This document shows, piece by piece, positions 7,316 through 16,094 of a stretch of 22,856 bases of DNA. The stretch's first letter is position 1; every line of letters starts with the position of its first letter. The notes beneath the pieces are model-generated. The model made no database searches and was not told where the DNA came from. It saw only the letters and a program-made list of their open reading frames with translations. The stretch is taken from contig JAWXBS010000076.1 of NCBI GenBank assembly GCA_034440275.1, positions 1 through 22,856 on the forward strand, read 5' to 3'. The DNA is from VFBF01 sp034440275 (GTDB taxonomy: Bacteria; Pseudomonadota; Alphaproteobacteria; Caulobacterales; Aquidulcibacteraceae). Both the position numbers and the translations under genes were made by a program.

Positions 7316-8725
7316 CTAGAACGACTGCGTCAGCTGCACATACACCGCGCGCGCATCGCCCTGCCCCGACGCGTTCGGCGCGTCGCGCGCGAAGCGACCG
7401 AGCGACAGGATCGAGACGCCGGTCTCGAAGCGCACGCTGTCCGGCACGATCCAGTAGCGCAGGCGCGCATCGACAAGCTGGCCGATGGATCGCCCGGACG
7501 CGCCCGTGGCATCGCGCACATTGGCGCCGATCCATGTGTCGCGCGCCGACTCCAGCCGCGCCGCCTTGTACGCCACGACAGCATCGAGCCGCGCGCTTGG
7601 CGTCACCTCGACGCGAAAGCCCGGTGCATCGAGGTTGGCGGGTGAGAGCGGCCCGAACAGGCCGGTGTAGCCGAGGTCCGTGCGGCGGGAGCCGAACAGG
7701 CGCTCGTACTGGTCGAAGCGGTCATCGCCGGGCCTTTCGTCGCCGGTCGCATAGTCGTAGTCCGCCGAAATGCGCCAGCACCACGGATGATCGAACGTGT
7801 AGCCGACGTGCGCGTGCACGGTCCACGCGTCGACATCGAGATCGGTCACGTCGGTCGCCGACGACGACGCGCGGCGCGTGCCGGTGCGATAGGAGCCCTC
7901 GACGTCGAAGTCCCATGCAGCCCGCGCGCGGGCGCGATGCACGCGCACGCCGGGTTGCAGATAGTCGCGGTTCGGCGTCGCCACAGCGGACGTATCGCGT
8001 TCCTTCAGACCGTAGAGAAAAATCTCCGCATGCGTCACGGGGAAAGCGTCGCCGAAGGCATTCGCGCGGCGATAGTGCAGCCCCCAGAAGCGACGCCCCC
8101 ACTCTTCCTCGTCAGCGGAGATCTCGTTATCGCCCTGCGCCGCGTGATCGCTCGGCCGAACTCCGACCGGCGAAACGTAGAAGGCGTGCCATTCATCGTT
8201 GCGCGCATTTCGCGACGACCAGTAGGCGCCGGTGAACGACGCGATGGCATTGGAGCTGTTGGTGCGCTCCACCACGCGCTGGCTGCCGAACCCGAGCGTC
8301 TGGCGCCCCAGCTTCAGACTGGCGTCCTTCTGACCAAACGCGCCGTCGAGATCGATCTCCGCATAAATCTGCAGCGCCTCGAACGCATTCACGGCGCTGC
8401 CGCTCAGTGGCGTTCCGGAATCGTCGAGATAGACGCGCGAGTCCTGCAACTCGAGACCGAACGTCACGCGCCCCGTATCAGCCTCGGCGCGCAGCAGCGT
8501 GCGAAACGACAGCGCCTGATCGCCGCCCGATCCGCCGGCGCGGAACTGGCCGTCGATGCTCTCGTAGAGCTGCCGCGCATCGCCTTCGAGGCTCAGCCAG
8601 TCGGGCGCGCCGATCGCTTCTTCGAGCCGCCATGGCTCCTGTGCGGCCGCAGGCGTGACGAAGGCTGCCGACAGCAGCAGCGCGACAAAGGCGCGGGCGG
8701 CGTGGCGATACACAAACTGGGTCAT
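7316..8725 (-). CDS. Alginate-export (AlgE-like) family outer-membrane porin
   Basis: This is a 469-residue precursor. From the ATG at 8725 there is a Sec signal peptide (basic RHAARA, core FVALLLSAAFV, cleavage after PAAAQ). The mature protein shows alternating aromatic/polar strands, SLKLGRQTLGFGSQR (the hallmark of the alginate-export family), repeated W/Y-rich strands and a C-terminal phenylalanine (VYVQLTQSF) as in barrel proteins assembled by BamA. It should form a beta-barrel channel for an anionic or other hydrophilic compound. It lies 87 bases downstream of the ABC pair on the same strand, with a palindrome at 8742-8755 in the gap. It could be co-expressed with the pair or controlled separately. 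No other alginate genes are present. The longer frame to 8806 only adds residues before the signal peptide. Confidence 0.82.
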   Translation of the reverse strand: MTQFVYRHAARAFVALLLSAAFVTPAAAQEPWRLEEAIGAPDWLSLEGDARQLYESIDGQFRAGGSGGDQALSFRTLLRAEADTGRVTFGLELQDSRVYLDDSGTPLSGSAVNAFEALQIYAEIDLDGAFGQKDASLKLGRQTLGFGSQRVVERTNSSNAIASFTGAYWSSRNARNDEWHAFYVSPVGVRPSDHAAQGDNEISADEEEWGRRFWGLHYRRANAFGDAFPVTHAEIFLYGLKERDTSAVATPNRDYLQPGVRVHRARARAAWDFDVEGSYRTGTRRASSSATDVTDLDVDAWTVHAHVGYTFDHPWCWRISADYDYATGDERPGDDRFDQYERLFGSRRTDLGYTGLFGPLSPANLDAPGFRVEVTPSARLDAVVAYKAARLESARDTWIGANVRDATGASGRSIGQLVDARLRYWIVPDSVRFETGVSILSLGRFARDAPNASGQGDARAVYVQLTQSF

Positions 8726-8741
8726 TGCGGGCCTGGCGCGA

Positions 8742-8755
8742 CGCCGGAACCGGCG
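8742..8755. repeat. Palindrome upstream of the porin gene
   Basis: CGCCGG-AA-CCGGCG is a perfect inverted repeat, 17 to 30 bases before the porin ATG on the minus strand. Its position fits an operator or a leader hairpin covering the ribosome site. No T tract follows. Confidence 0.35.
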
Positions 8756-8812
8756 AACACAAATTCCGTAGCCCGAAAGCCTCTGACATTGCATGTGATT
8801 TCGCACGGCGCG

Positions 8813-10624
8813 CTAGGGCGTCGGAGCGGCGCCCAGCACCTGCTCCCGCGCGCCGTCTGTGACGATCATGCCGTGCTCCAGCCGGATGATGCGGTCGCAA
8901 ACACGCATATGGCTCGGGCGATTGGTGACGAGCAGCACGGTTGCGACGCCGCGCAGGCGTTCGAGTTGCGCGAGAAAGGCCTTGTCGCCATCTCGATCGA
9001 GGAAGGCGCCGGGATCGTCGAGCAGCAGGATCGGCGCGCGCTTGGCGTAGAGGCCTGCGAGCATGAGCTTCACGCGCAGGCTTTCGTCGATCTGGCCCTG
9101 CCCGCCGCGCTTCAGGCGCGTGTCCACGCCTTGCGGCAATGCCGCGTTCGGCAATGTGACGCCAGCTTCGCCGAGCGCCTTTGTGATCAATGCGTCATCG
9201 GCCGCCGGCGCGAGCAGACGGATGTTCTGCGCGACCGTGCCGTGAAACAGCGTGACCCGCTGCGGCGCATAGGCGGCCGAGACGCGCAGCGCCGCGCGAT
9301 CGAGCCCGCGCAGATCGCGGCCGTCGAATGCAATCGAACCGGACTCCGAACGATGCAGGCCGAGCAGCGCCATCAGCAGCGTGGATTTGCCTGCGCCTGC
9401 TGGACCGCAGATCGCCACGACCTCGCCAGGCGCCACGTCGAAACTTACACCGCGCAGCGAAGGCGCTTCGGCGCTGTCGTGGCGGACCACCAGACCGCGC
9501 ACGCTGATGCGGCCTTCGAGGCGATGCGGCGACATTCGGGACTCGCGATCGCCAGTGTAGGGGCGCGTCGCCCTGATCGCGCGGCGCAGTGTCCTTGCGG
9601 CGTCGCCGACCGTCGCGCGGGCGCGGAAGAGCGCTTCCATCGGCGTGATCGCGCGCCACACCACCATCAGGGACGCCACCACGCCGCCGATCGTCAGTGC
9701 GCCGGACATGATCTGCGCTGCGCCGAGCCACAACGCGGCGACGACGGCGAGAGACGTCACCGCGTGTGAAGCGGCATCGCAGGCGGCGTCCGCAATCGAC
9801 TCGCGGCGGCGGCGCAGCGCCGCTTCCACCGCCAGGGACTGCACGCGGGCCGCCCAGGCGTCCTGCATGCCGAGTTCTTCGAGCGTTTCGCGCTTGGTTG
9901 CCGACTCCGCAAGCGCCGCCGCAAGCTGACGACGCGCGCGCGCGCTGTGCTGCGCCGTCGTCATCGCCCACGGGCGCAAGAGATGGGACGCGAGCGCATG
10001 TCCCGCAAACGCCGCCAGCGGCACAAAGCCTAACGCCCCGGCGTAGATGAAAAGCGCCGCCACGAAGATCAGCGTGAAGGGCGCATCGAGAACGGCCGCG
10101 ACGAGCGGGCCGGTCAGCGCGGTGCGCAGACGCCGCAGACTGCGAAAGCGCTCCACCTGCGTCGCCACACCGTCGCTGCGGCCGCGCACGCCCGTGCGCA
10201 ACACCGCCTCGAACAGACCCGCCGTGAATCGCGCCGCAAGCCTTGCGCCGGCGTCAGCGGCAATGGCCGCGCGTTCGCGTCGCGCCGCCAGTTCGTAAAG
10301 CAGCGCAAGCGCACCGGAGGCGCAGAGCGCCGCGAGCGTCAGGTTCGCGCCGTCGCGCACGACGAAATCGAAGACGGCGTAAGTGATGATCGGCGTCGCG
10401 AGCGCGATGAGATTGGCCAAAAGCGTGAGGCCGATGAGGGCGGCGATCGAGCTGCGCGTCACGCGCAGCGTCGCCGCCGCGCGCGAACGCTCCTCCCCGC
10501 GCGCGCGCAAACCTTCCGCGATCCGGGCCAGACGCGCATGCACGACATTGGCGCCGCCGCGACGCGCGTCAGGCGGCAGCGTGGTCACGTCGCGCAGGAA
10601 ACCGTCGGCCATGATGCGGTTCAC
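8813..10624 (-). CDS. Half-size ABC exporter with altered ATPase motifs (type I secretion-like), subunit B
   Basis: This is a 603-residue protein. A membrane domain (about 55-330) begins with IGLTLLANLIALATPIITYA, the pattern of HlyB/LapB/PrtD-type secretion ATPases. The nucleotide-binding domain follows. Walker A CGPAGAGKST (about 404-413) and the Q-loop AYAPQ are intact. In Walker B, LLLDDP (about 530) has Asp where the catalytic Glu normally stands. The LSGGQ signature aligns by eye to QIDES. The switch His is Asn (VTNRPSH). It can probably bind ATP but hydrolyse it slowly if at all. Its GTG start follows the stop of the upstream ABC gene by one base (TGA-T-GTG), indicating translational coupling and a heterodimer with it. 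Confidence 0.85.
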   Translation of the reverse strand: MNRIMADGFLRDVTTLPPDARRGGANVVHARLARIAEGLRARGEERSRAAATLRVTRSSIAALIGLTLLANLIALATPIITYAVFDFVVRDGANLTLAALCASGALALLYELAARRERAAIAADAGARLAARFTAGLFEAVLRTGVRGRSDGVATQVERFRSLRRLRTALTGPLVAAVLDAPFTLIFVAALFIYAGALGFVPLAAFAGHALASHLLRPWAMTTAQHSARARRQLAAALAESATKRETLEELGMQDAWAARVQSLAVEAALRRRRESIADAACDAASHAVTSLAVVAALWLGAAQIMSGALTIGGVVASLMVVWRAITPMEALFRARATVGDAARTLRRAIRATRPYTGDRESRMSPHRLEGRISVRGLVVRHDSAEAPSLRGVSFDVAPGEVVAICGPAGAGKSTLLMALLGLHRSESGSIAFDGRDLRGLDRAALRVSAAYAPQRVTLFHGTVAQNIRLLAPAADDALITKALGEAGVTLPNAALPQGVDTRLKRGGQGQIDESLRVKLMLAGLYAKRAPILLLDDPGAFLDRDGDKAFLAQLERLRGVATVLLVTNRPSHMRVCDRIIRLEHGMIVTDGAREQVLGAAPTP

Positions 10625-10625
10625 A

Positions 10626-12404
10626 TCACGCCGCGCCTGCGCGGCGCGTGTCGTTGAAACCTGTCATCGGCGCGAGGCGGCGACCGTTCAGCGCGAACGC
10701 CTGGTCGGCGAGTTCGAGGTACGACGGGCGGCTGGTGGAGAGGATGATCGTCATCTTCCCCTTCAGCGCCGCCAGCCCCGCGATCAGCATGCGATCGGCG
10801 ACGGGATCGAGTTGCGACTGCGGCTCGTCGAGCAGCAGCACGCGCGGCGACAACGCAATGGCGCGCGCGATGGCGATGCGATGCGCGAGCGAGGCGGACA
10901 CGCCGTCGGCGTCGCCCTGCCCGACCATGGTGTCGAGCTTGCGCGGCAGGCGTTCGATCTCCGGACGCAGCCCCAGCACGTTGCACGCGGCCAGCGCCGA
11001 CGCTTCCGAACCGCCATGGCCGAACATGGTGAGATTTTCGAGTATGGTGCCGGTGACGAGTTCCGACTGCGGCGACACGATCGCGATCGCGCCGGGGTGG
11101 GCCGCGCGGTAGGCCGCCATAGCGACGCCCGCAAAGCGCACATGACCTTCTGCAGGCGTATCCATCCCGCCGATCGTACGCAGCGCCGCTGACAAACGCG
11201 CGCCGTCGCGACCGGCGAAGGCGATCATTGCGCCGGCGGGTGCACGGAAGGCGAAACGCTCTGCGCCGCCGATGATTTCGGCGTCAACGACCAGATCCGC
11301 CGGCGCTGTTTCGGCACGCAGCACGCGCTCTTCCGGCGCCTCGGCGGGCACGTCCGCATCGGCGCCGAGCGCGACCGCCCGTTGCGCCGCCGCCGAAAGA
11401 CGCGCGACCGGGCCGACCACGCGACCTGCGAGCAACGCGCACGCCGCCAGCACCCCGACACTCATGTCGCCCTGCATGGCGATGATGCCGCCGAGCGCCG
11501 CGACAGCGAATACGGTCGCCGCTTCCAGCATGGGTTCGAGATCTTCCGCACGATCGGAGGCGCGAAACCGCTTCTGTTCGAGATCGCGACCGCTGCCGAG
11601 CAGCTGCTCCATGCGGCGCGTCATGAAGGGCTCCATCGCCGCGCCTTTCAGCGCCGCGATGTTGGCGATGCACTCGGCGACGAAGTCGTCGCTGCGGGCG
11701 TCATGTGCGTCGCGCAGGCGCGCCGCTTCGGAGAGCGCCATGGAGGATGTGACGAACAGCGCGATCACTGCACCGAGCACCGCAATCGGGGCGAGCGCCA
11801 GCCAGCCGCCGAACCACGCCATGGCGACGAGGGCGATCAGCACGAAAGGCATGTCGAGAATGGCGCGGCGCAAACGACCCGCCCGCAGCTCCGCCCGCTC
11901 CGCCGCCGCTTCAAGCCGCGCGACACGTGCCGGCGCGCCGTCTTCCTTCGACGCATCAAAGGGCGCCGCGGCCAGTCGTGCGAGGTGAGCGCCGGCGCGG
12001 AGCGCCTCGCGATGTGTTTCGGTGGTGTCGCCGAGCGTGGCGCGCGCGAAGCGCAGACCGCCTTCCACCACGACGAGACCGATGGTCGCCACAAGCAGCA
12101 CGGCGGCTTCCAGTCCCGTGCCGTGCGGCAGCACCTTGTCGAAGAGCGACATCGCCGCGAGCGGCACCGCAAGACCAAACAGCCCGAGCACCAGCGAAGC
12201 GCCCCACTCCCGCGACGAGATCGGGGCGCCCAGGCGCAGGACGATGGCGATGCGTTCAAAGCGCTGGCGGGTGGCCGAACGCGCCATCCGGTCGAAGACC
12301 TGCGCCGCCCGAACCGTCATCGCGGTCTCGAGCGTCGACGCCGTGCGGATCAGGCGGTTGATCTCCTGGCGCCAGCGCAAGAACAGTCTCCCCAAGTCGA
12401 ACAT
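10626..12404 (-). CDS. Half-size ABC exporter with degenerate ATPase domain (type I secretion-like), subunit A
   Basis: This is a 592-residue protein from the ATG at 12404. A TTG at 12437 would add 11 residues; neither has a clear ribosome site. The membrane domain includes LVLGLFGLAVPLAAMSLFDK, which parallels secretion ATPases. In the nucleotide-binding domain, the Walker A position reads AGRDGARLS (about 395-403), so the ATP-binding lysine is missing. The signature aligns to VSASL, followed by a well-kept HRIAIARAIA. Walker B RVLLLDEP (about 520) keeps its Glu. The switch His is Ser (LSTSRPSY). The subunit should not hydrolyse ATP by itself and probably pairs with the gene immediately downstream. 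It is divergent from the acidic repeat protein. Confidence 0.85.
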   Translation of the reverse strand: MFDLGRLFLRWRQEINRLIRTASTLETAMTVRAAQVFDRMARSATRQRFERIAIVLRLGAPISSREWGASLVLGLFGLAVPLAAMSLFDKVLPHGTGLEAAVLLVATIGLVVVEGGLRFARATLGDTTETHREALRAGAHLARLAAAPFDASKEDGAPARVARLEAAAERAELRAGRLRRAILDMPFVLIALVAMAWFGGWLALAPIAVLGAVIALFVTSSMALSEAARLRDAHDARSDDFVAECIANIAALKGAAMEPFMTRRMEQLLGSGRDLEQKRFRASDRAEDLEPMLEAATVFAVAALGGIIAMQGDMSVGVLAACALLAGRVVGPVARLSAAAQRAVALGADADVPAEAPEERVLRAETAPADLVVDAEIIGGAERFAFRAPAGAMIAFAGRDGARLSAALRTIGGMDTPAEGHVRFAGVAMAAYRAAHPGAIAIVSPQSELVTGTILENLTMFGHGGSEASALAACNVLGLRPEIERLPRKLDTMVGQGDADGVSASLAHRIAIARAIALSPRVLLLDEPQSQLDPVADRMLIAGLAALKGKMTIILSTSRPSYLELADQAFALNGRRLAPMTGFNDTRRAGAA

Positions 12405-12576
12405 GCAACAGGGAGTATGCTCCGCCAGCGTTATCAAAAGTTGACCATAACACTTACATATGAATAACGGCGCATTTACAGTTCACGGCATAATGGTGAG
12501 TACTTCGTTACTTGTGCGTTTCATCGGGTGTTAGGGCTATAGGCGTATGAAACCCTGTCCATAAGGCAGAGGCGCC
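12405..12576. promoter_or_regulatory. AT-rich shared promoter region between the ABC pair and the acidic protein gene
   Basis: This is one of the most AT-rich stretches in the window, especially 12430-12520 (TTATCAAAAG, TTACATATGAATAACG, GCATTTACAG). It separates two divergent transcription units. TTGACC at 12441-12446 with an AT-rich hexamer about 17 bases on could be a plus-strand promoter, but the -10 match is poor. Confidence 0.5.
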
Positions 12577-14739
12577 ATGCAACCGGTGCAGGTCCAAAGA
12601 GCGGTCGAGACCGACGTTTCCGCACCGCGGGACGACGGCGCCGCCATGGCTGCAGCCCTGCACCGCCTCGCGAAGCTGCGCACCACGCTCTATCGTGACT
12701 GGTCCGACGGCCCTTCGAGCCTTGTGGCGCATGCCAATGTGGACTCCGCTGTCGCGATCGCGCCTTCGCGCGTGCGCGCGTACTTGCAGGACGCGCCGGA
12801 TCTCGCGTTTACGTTCGATCCCGATTTCGCGCTGGAAGCACCGAAGCCGCTCGATCTGCGCGGGCGTTTCGATTGCCTCGATGAGATGCCGCCGCCGGTT
12901 GTCGAGGAAATCGACGATGTTGAGATCGGCGCGGGCGCAGGCGCGCCGGTGGCCTACCTGCTCGATCTCGTGCGCAACCTGCCGAAAGCGCCGGGCGTAC
13001 TCGTGCGACCGGCGCCGGTGGAAGCGGTCGTCGACCTTGAAGAAACGGCGGCGCTCGCCTTCGGTACGGTTGATCTGGCGCCATTGGTTGTCGAGCCCGA
13101 CGCACCCGTCGAAGCGCCGCGTGTTGTGGCGGCCGATGAGCACGAAGAACTGGAGCCCTCCTTCGCTGTCGGCGCGATTGCAGGCGTCGCGGCCTGGACG
13201 CTGAGCCGTCAGGACGAAGTCGCGAGCGCCCCGCGTGCTGCTGAAGCGGCGAGCCCTGATGAAGGCGTAGAAGACTTCCTCGCTGTCGGCGCCTTCGGCT
13301 GGATCGACGCGCCGACGCTGGAGGCGCCCGCTGTCGAGACCCGCACGCCAGCGCCGGTATCGACCGAAGAATTCGAGGAAACCTTCGCTGTCGGCGCCGT
13401 CGCCGCATGCCTTGCGTTCGCCGCGCCGGGGGTCGTCGCAGAGACGCCTTCACCTACGCTCGTTGCAGAGGAAGCACCGGAACAGGAAGAAGTGATCGCA
13501 TACGGAGCCGCCGCCAACGTCGCGCTGCTTCTTGACCTCGCGCCGCCGCCGCTGGCTTTCACACCGCCGCCGGTGGTGGATCTTGAAGTCGTCGCGCTCG
13601 ATGATTTCCTCGCCGACGCCTGCGAGGCGCTTTACGCCGCCGCCTTCGATCCGACCGAGCTTTACGCTTGGGGAGCCTCGGAATTGGCGGACGGTGCCGA
13701 TTTCGCCGCGCATCTGACGTCCTGCGAAGTCGCACTCTGGAACCTGCCGCGCGTCATTCCCTGCGGCGAAGTCTTCGCCTTCAACCCCAACCACGAGATC
13801 GCCGTGCAAATCACCCGCGCCCTCCGCGTCCGCGCCGACACGCTGCGCGCGCGCGCCTTCACCGATCATGTGAACTTCGGCGCCCTGCGCGCACTGGAAG
13901 CACACATGCCGTGGTTTCCCTCCGTGGAAATGCCGCACGAGGACGGCGGCGATACCGTCGATGCCGACACGCAGTTCGCCACCTGGGGCATGGACGACCT
14001 CGCTACCATCATCACTGCGCCTGACCGTCCCCTGCCGATCCTGAGCGAAGCCGAGCTCGACGCCTTGCTCGCGACTCCAGCCGCGCGCGACTCCCATGAG
14101 TTGGAAGACGACTGGCAGGAAAGCCCCGTCTGGCAGGAAACGTTCTGGCACGATGTGGACGCTTATCTGCAGTCTGTGGAAAGCGACGAGTATCGCGAAG
14201 AGGTCGTGGCGTCCGCGCCGGAGATCGAAGTCACCTCCGACATCGAAATTCGCGACGAGAGCATCGCGCCGATCGCCACGCACTTCTGGTTGCCGGGTGA
14301 CGAAGCCGATCTCGCCATCACCGGCGAAGGCACGGACCTTTTCCTCATCGGCGGCGGCGATGCGGGCGTCGTGCTCGTCGAAGACGGCGCCATGCACTCC
14401 ATGCGCACGGGTCGGGGCACACGCATGGGCGAAGTGGTCGTGTCGTGGTCGACGGATCCATGGAGCGATATCGACGCCATGACATGGACGCGTGTCGTCA
14501 CGCTTGCGGGCGTGTCCCAGCTCCGCGTGGAACAGACCGTTTCGCATGACCGCGCCGTAGTTGTCGTAGGCGACCTCTCCGCCTGCACGCTTGCCGCGTC
14601 GCGGGTGCGTCTGATTGAAGCCACCGAGGACGGGCCGCGTGAGTTTCCGGTGCGGCGCATCGGCGGCTTGGACGCCGGCGACTGGTCGTTCACCGATGCG
14701 GGCGAGGCCAGCACCGAGGACAGACGTCTCTTCGTCTGA
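12577..14739 (+). CDS. Large acidic repeat protein, possible secretion cargo
   Basis: This 720-residue protein has no recognised family and no N-terminal signal peptide. It is rich in Glu, Asp, Ala, Val and Pro. From about residue 110 to 370, acidic clusters are followed by a short A-x-G-A motif: EIGAG (118), LAFGT (160), FAVGA (196), LAVGA (235), FAVGA (270), IAYGA (307) and YAWGA (363), mostly 35 to 43 residues apart. The middle is acidic and Trp-rich. The last 160 residues look beta-rich and contain GEGTDLFLIGGGDAG, which resembles one RTX nonapeptide. The protein ends EDRRLFV, loosely like the acidic-then-hydrophobic ends of PrtD-type secretion substrates. Being divergent from two secretion-type ABC genes makes it a candidate substrate. 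An AAGGCAGAGGC ribosome site precedes the ATG. Cytosolic scaffold or regulator roles remain possible. Confidence 0.75.
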   Translation: MQPVQVQRAVETDVSAPRDDGAAMAAALHRLAKLRTTLYRDWSDGPSSLVAHANVDSAVAIAPSRVRAYLQDAPDLAFTFDPDFALEAPKPLDLRGRFDCLDEMPPPVVEEIDDVEIGAGAGAPVAYLLDLVRNLPKAPGVLVRPAPVEAVVDLEETAALAFGTVDLAPLVVEPDAPVEAPRVVAADEHEELEPSFAVGAIAGVAAWTLSRQDEVASAPRAAEAASPDEGVEDFLAVGAFGWIDAPTLEAPAVETRTPAPVSTEEFEETFAVGAVAACLAFAAPGVVAETPSPTLVAEEAPEQEEVIAYGAAANVALLLDLAPPPLAFTPPPVVDLEVVALDDFLADACEALYAAAFDPTELYAWGASELADGADFAAHLTSCEVALWNLPRVIPCGEVFAFNPNHEIAVQITRALRVRADTLRARAFTDHVNFGALRALEAHMPWFPSVEMPHEDGGDTVDADTQFATWGMDDLATIITAPDRPLPILSEAELDALLATPAARDSHELEDDWQESPVWQETFWHDVDAYLQSVESDEYREEVVASAPEIEVTSDIEIRDESIAPIATHFWLPGDEADLAITGEGTDLFLIGGGDAGVVLVEDGAMHSMRTGRGTRMGEVVVSWSTDPWSDIDAMTWTRVVTLAGVSQLRVEQTVSHDRAVVVVGDLSACTLAASRVRLIEATEDGPREFPVRRIGGLDAGDWSFTDAGEASTEDRRLFV
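12925..13677 (+). repeat. Degenerate protein repeats (acidic stretch + A-x-G-A) within the acidic protein gene
   Basis: Seven imperfect units are visible at protein level, with spacing of about 43, 36, 39, 35, 37 and 56 residues. At DNA level, the string TTCGCTGTCGGCG recurs exactly in units 3 and 5 (13162 and 13384), and unit 4 (13277-13291) is nearly the same. Confidence 0.55.
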
Positions 14740-14813
14740 CCCGACGCCCTGCCGCGACAAGGGCGGCGGCGCGGTCTATACCCCCGGTCAATCCATGACC
14801 TCAGGGTGATCCC

Positions 14814-16094
14814 ATGACTGAAAAGACCTGGCGCAAACGCAAGCTCGGCAACCGCATGCTCAGCCCTGAAACGCTGATGATGGGCTACGGCTACGATCCC
14901 ATGCTGTCGGAAGGCTCGCTGAAGCCGCCGCAATTCTCCACATCGACATTCGTGTTCCGCTCCGCTGAGGACGGGAAGAATTTCTTCGCAACCATGCAGG
15001 GCCGTCGCAAGCTCGGTCCCGGCGAAGAACCGGGCCTCGTCTATTCGCGTTTCAACAATCCGAATCTCGAAGTGCTGGAAGATCGTCTCGCCATCTGGGA
15101 CGAAGCCGAAGCGTCGCTCGCCTTCGGCTCCGGCATGGCGGCAATTTCGACCTGCATGCTCGCCTATGTACGCCCCGGCGACGTCATCCTGCAGTGCCAG
15201 CCGATCTATGGCGGCACGGAGACGCTGATCCATTCCATCCTGCCGGAATTCGGCGTGCAGCAGGTGGGCTTCGAGGTGGAAGGTGGCACCGAAGCAATGC
15301 TCGCGGCGGCGGAGAAGGCGAAGTCGCTCGGCCGCGTCGCGGCGATTTTTCTTGAAACGCCCGGCAATCCCACGAGCGGCCTCGTCGATATCGCGGCGGC
15401 GCGAAAAGTCTCGGACTCTTTCGCAAAGGGCGATTTCCGTCCGCCCGTCATCGTCGACAACACCATGCTCGGGCCGATCTATTCGACGCCCCTCGCGCAT
15501 GGCGCGGATATCGTCGTGACCTCGCTGACGAAATATGTCGGTGGTCATTCCGATCTCATCGCCGGCGGCGCGTCAGGTTCGAAGCTGATGCTGCAACCTG
15601 TGCGGCGGATGCGCTCCACCATTGGCACCATGTGCGACCCGCACACGGCGTGGCTGCTCATGCGTTCGCTCGAAACACTGAAGCTGCGCATGGAAGCGGG
15701 CGCAGCGGGAGCCAAACTGATCGCCGCGTTCCTGCGCGATCACCCGAAGATCGACAACGTCTGGTTCCTCGACTTCCTGCCCGACGGCCATATCGACCGC
15801 GAAATCCACGCGCGCCAGAACAAGAGCGCTGGCTCGACATTCTCGTTCGAGGTGAAGGGCGGCGAGAAGGAAGCGTTCGCGCTGCTCGATCATCTGCAGG
15901 TCATCAAGCTCGCGGTCAGTCTCGGCGGCACGGAAACGCTCGCGTCTCACCCCGCGTCGATGACGCATTCGGGCATGCCGGCGGATGAACTGAAGCGCTT
16001 TTCGATCACCCCCGCCCTCATCCGCATCTCCATCGGCGTGGAAAATCCCGACGACCTGATCGCGGATCTGGAGCAGGCGCTCAGGGCGGTGTGA
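14814..16094 (+). CDS. Cys/Met metabolism PLP-dependent enzyme (cystathionine gamma-synthase family)
   Basis: This 426-residue protein belongs to the fold-type I trans-sulfuration family. Visible features are YSRFNNPNLEVLEDRLA (substrate/PLP phosphate region), FGSGMAAIST, IYGGTETL, ETPGNPTSG, IVDNTMLGP and the PLP lysine K240 in TSLTKYVGGHSD. The C-terminal SLGGTETLASHPASMTHS is also conserved. Family members make or break C-S bonds (cystathionine synthesis, methionine or homocysteine gamma-lysis). The exact reaction cannot be told from motifs. AGGGTGA lies 5 bases before the ATG. The last 14 bases overlap the converging esterase gene tail to tail. Confidence 0.9.
   Translation: MTEKTWRKRKLGNRMLSPETLMMGYGYDPMLSEGSLKPPQFSTSTFVFRSAEDGKNFFATMQGRRKLGPGEEPGLVYSRFNNPNLEVLEDRLAIWDEAEASLAFGSGMAAISTCMLAYVRPGDVILQCQPIYGGTETLIHSILPEFGVQQVGFEVEGGTEAMLAAAEKAKSLGRVAAIFLETPGNPTSGLVDIAAARKVSDSFAKGDFRPPVIVDNTMLGPIYSTPLAHGADIVVTSLTKYVGGHSDLIAGGASGSKLMLQPVRRMRSTIGTMCDPHTAWLLMRSLETLKLRMEAGAAGAKLIAAFLRDHPKIDNVWFLDFLPDGHIDREIHARQNKSAGSTFSFEVKGGEKEAFALLDHLQVIKLAVSLGGTETLASHPASMTHSGMPADELKRFSITPALIRISIGVENPDDLIADLEQALRAV

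Noticed and set aside
7787..9769. 660-codon plus-strand open frame
   Set aside because: It is antisense to the porin and ABC subunit B, which have strong motifs; the product is Arg/His-rich, as expected of a high-G+C shadow frame.
10624..10626. ATG overlapping the stop of ABC subunit A (TGATG) as the start of subunit B
   Set aside because: That ATG is immediately followed by TGA in its own frame; the GTG at 10622-10624 opens the real frame.
14300..14400. A true RTX calcium-binding array in the acidic protein
   Set aside because: Only one GxGxD-like stretch is present; a functional beta-roll needs several tandem nonapeptides.
14163..15548. 461-codon minus-strand open frame
   Set aside because: It spans the end of the acidic protein gene and the start of the PLP enzyme in antisense; no recognisable domain.
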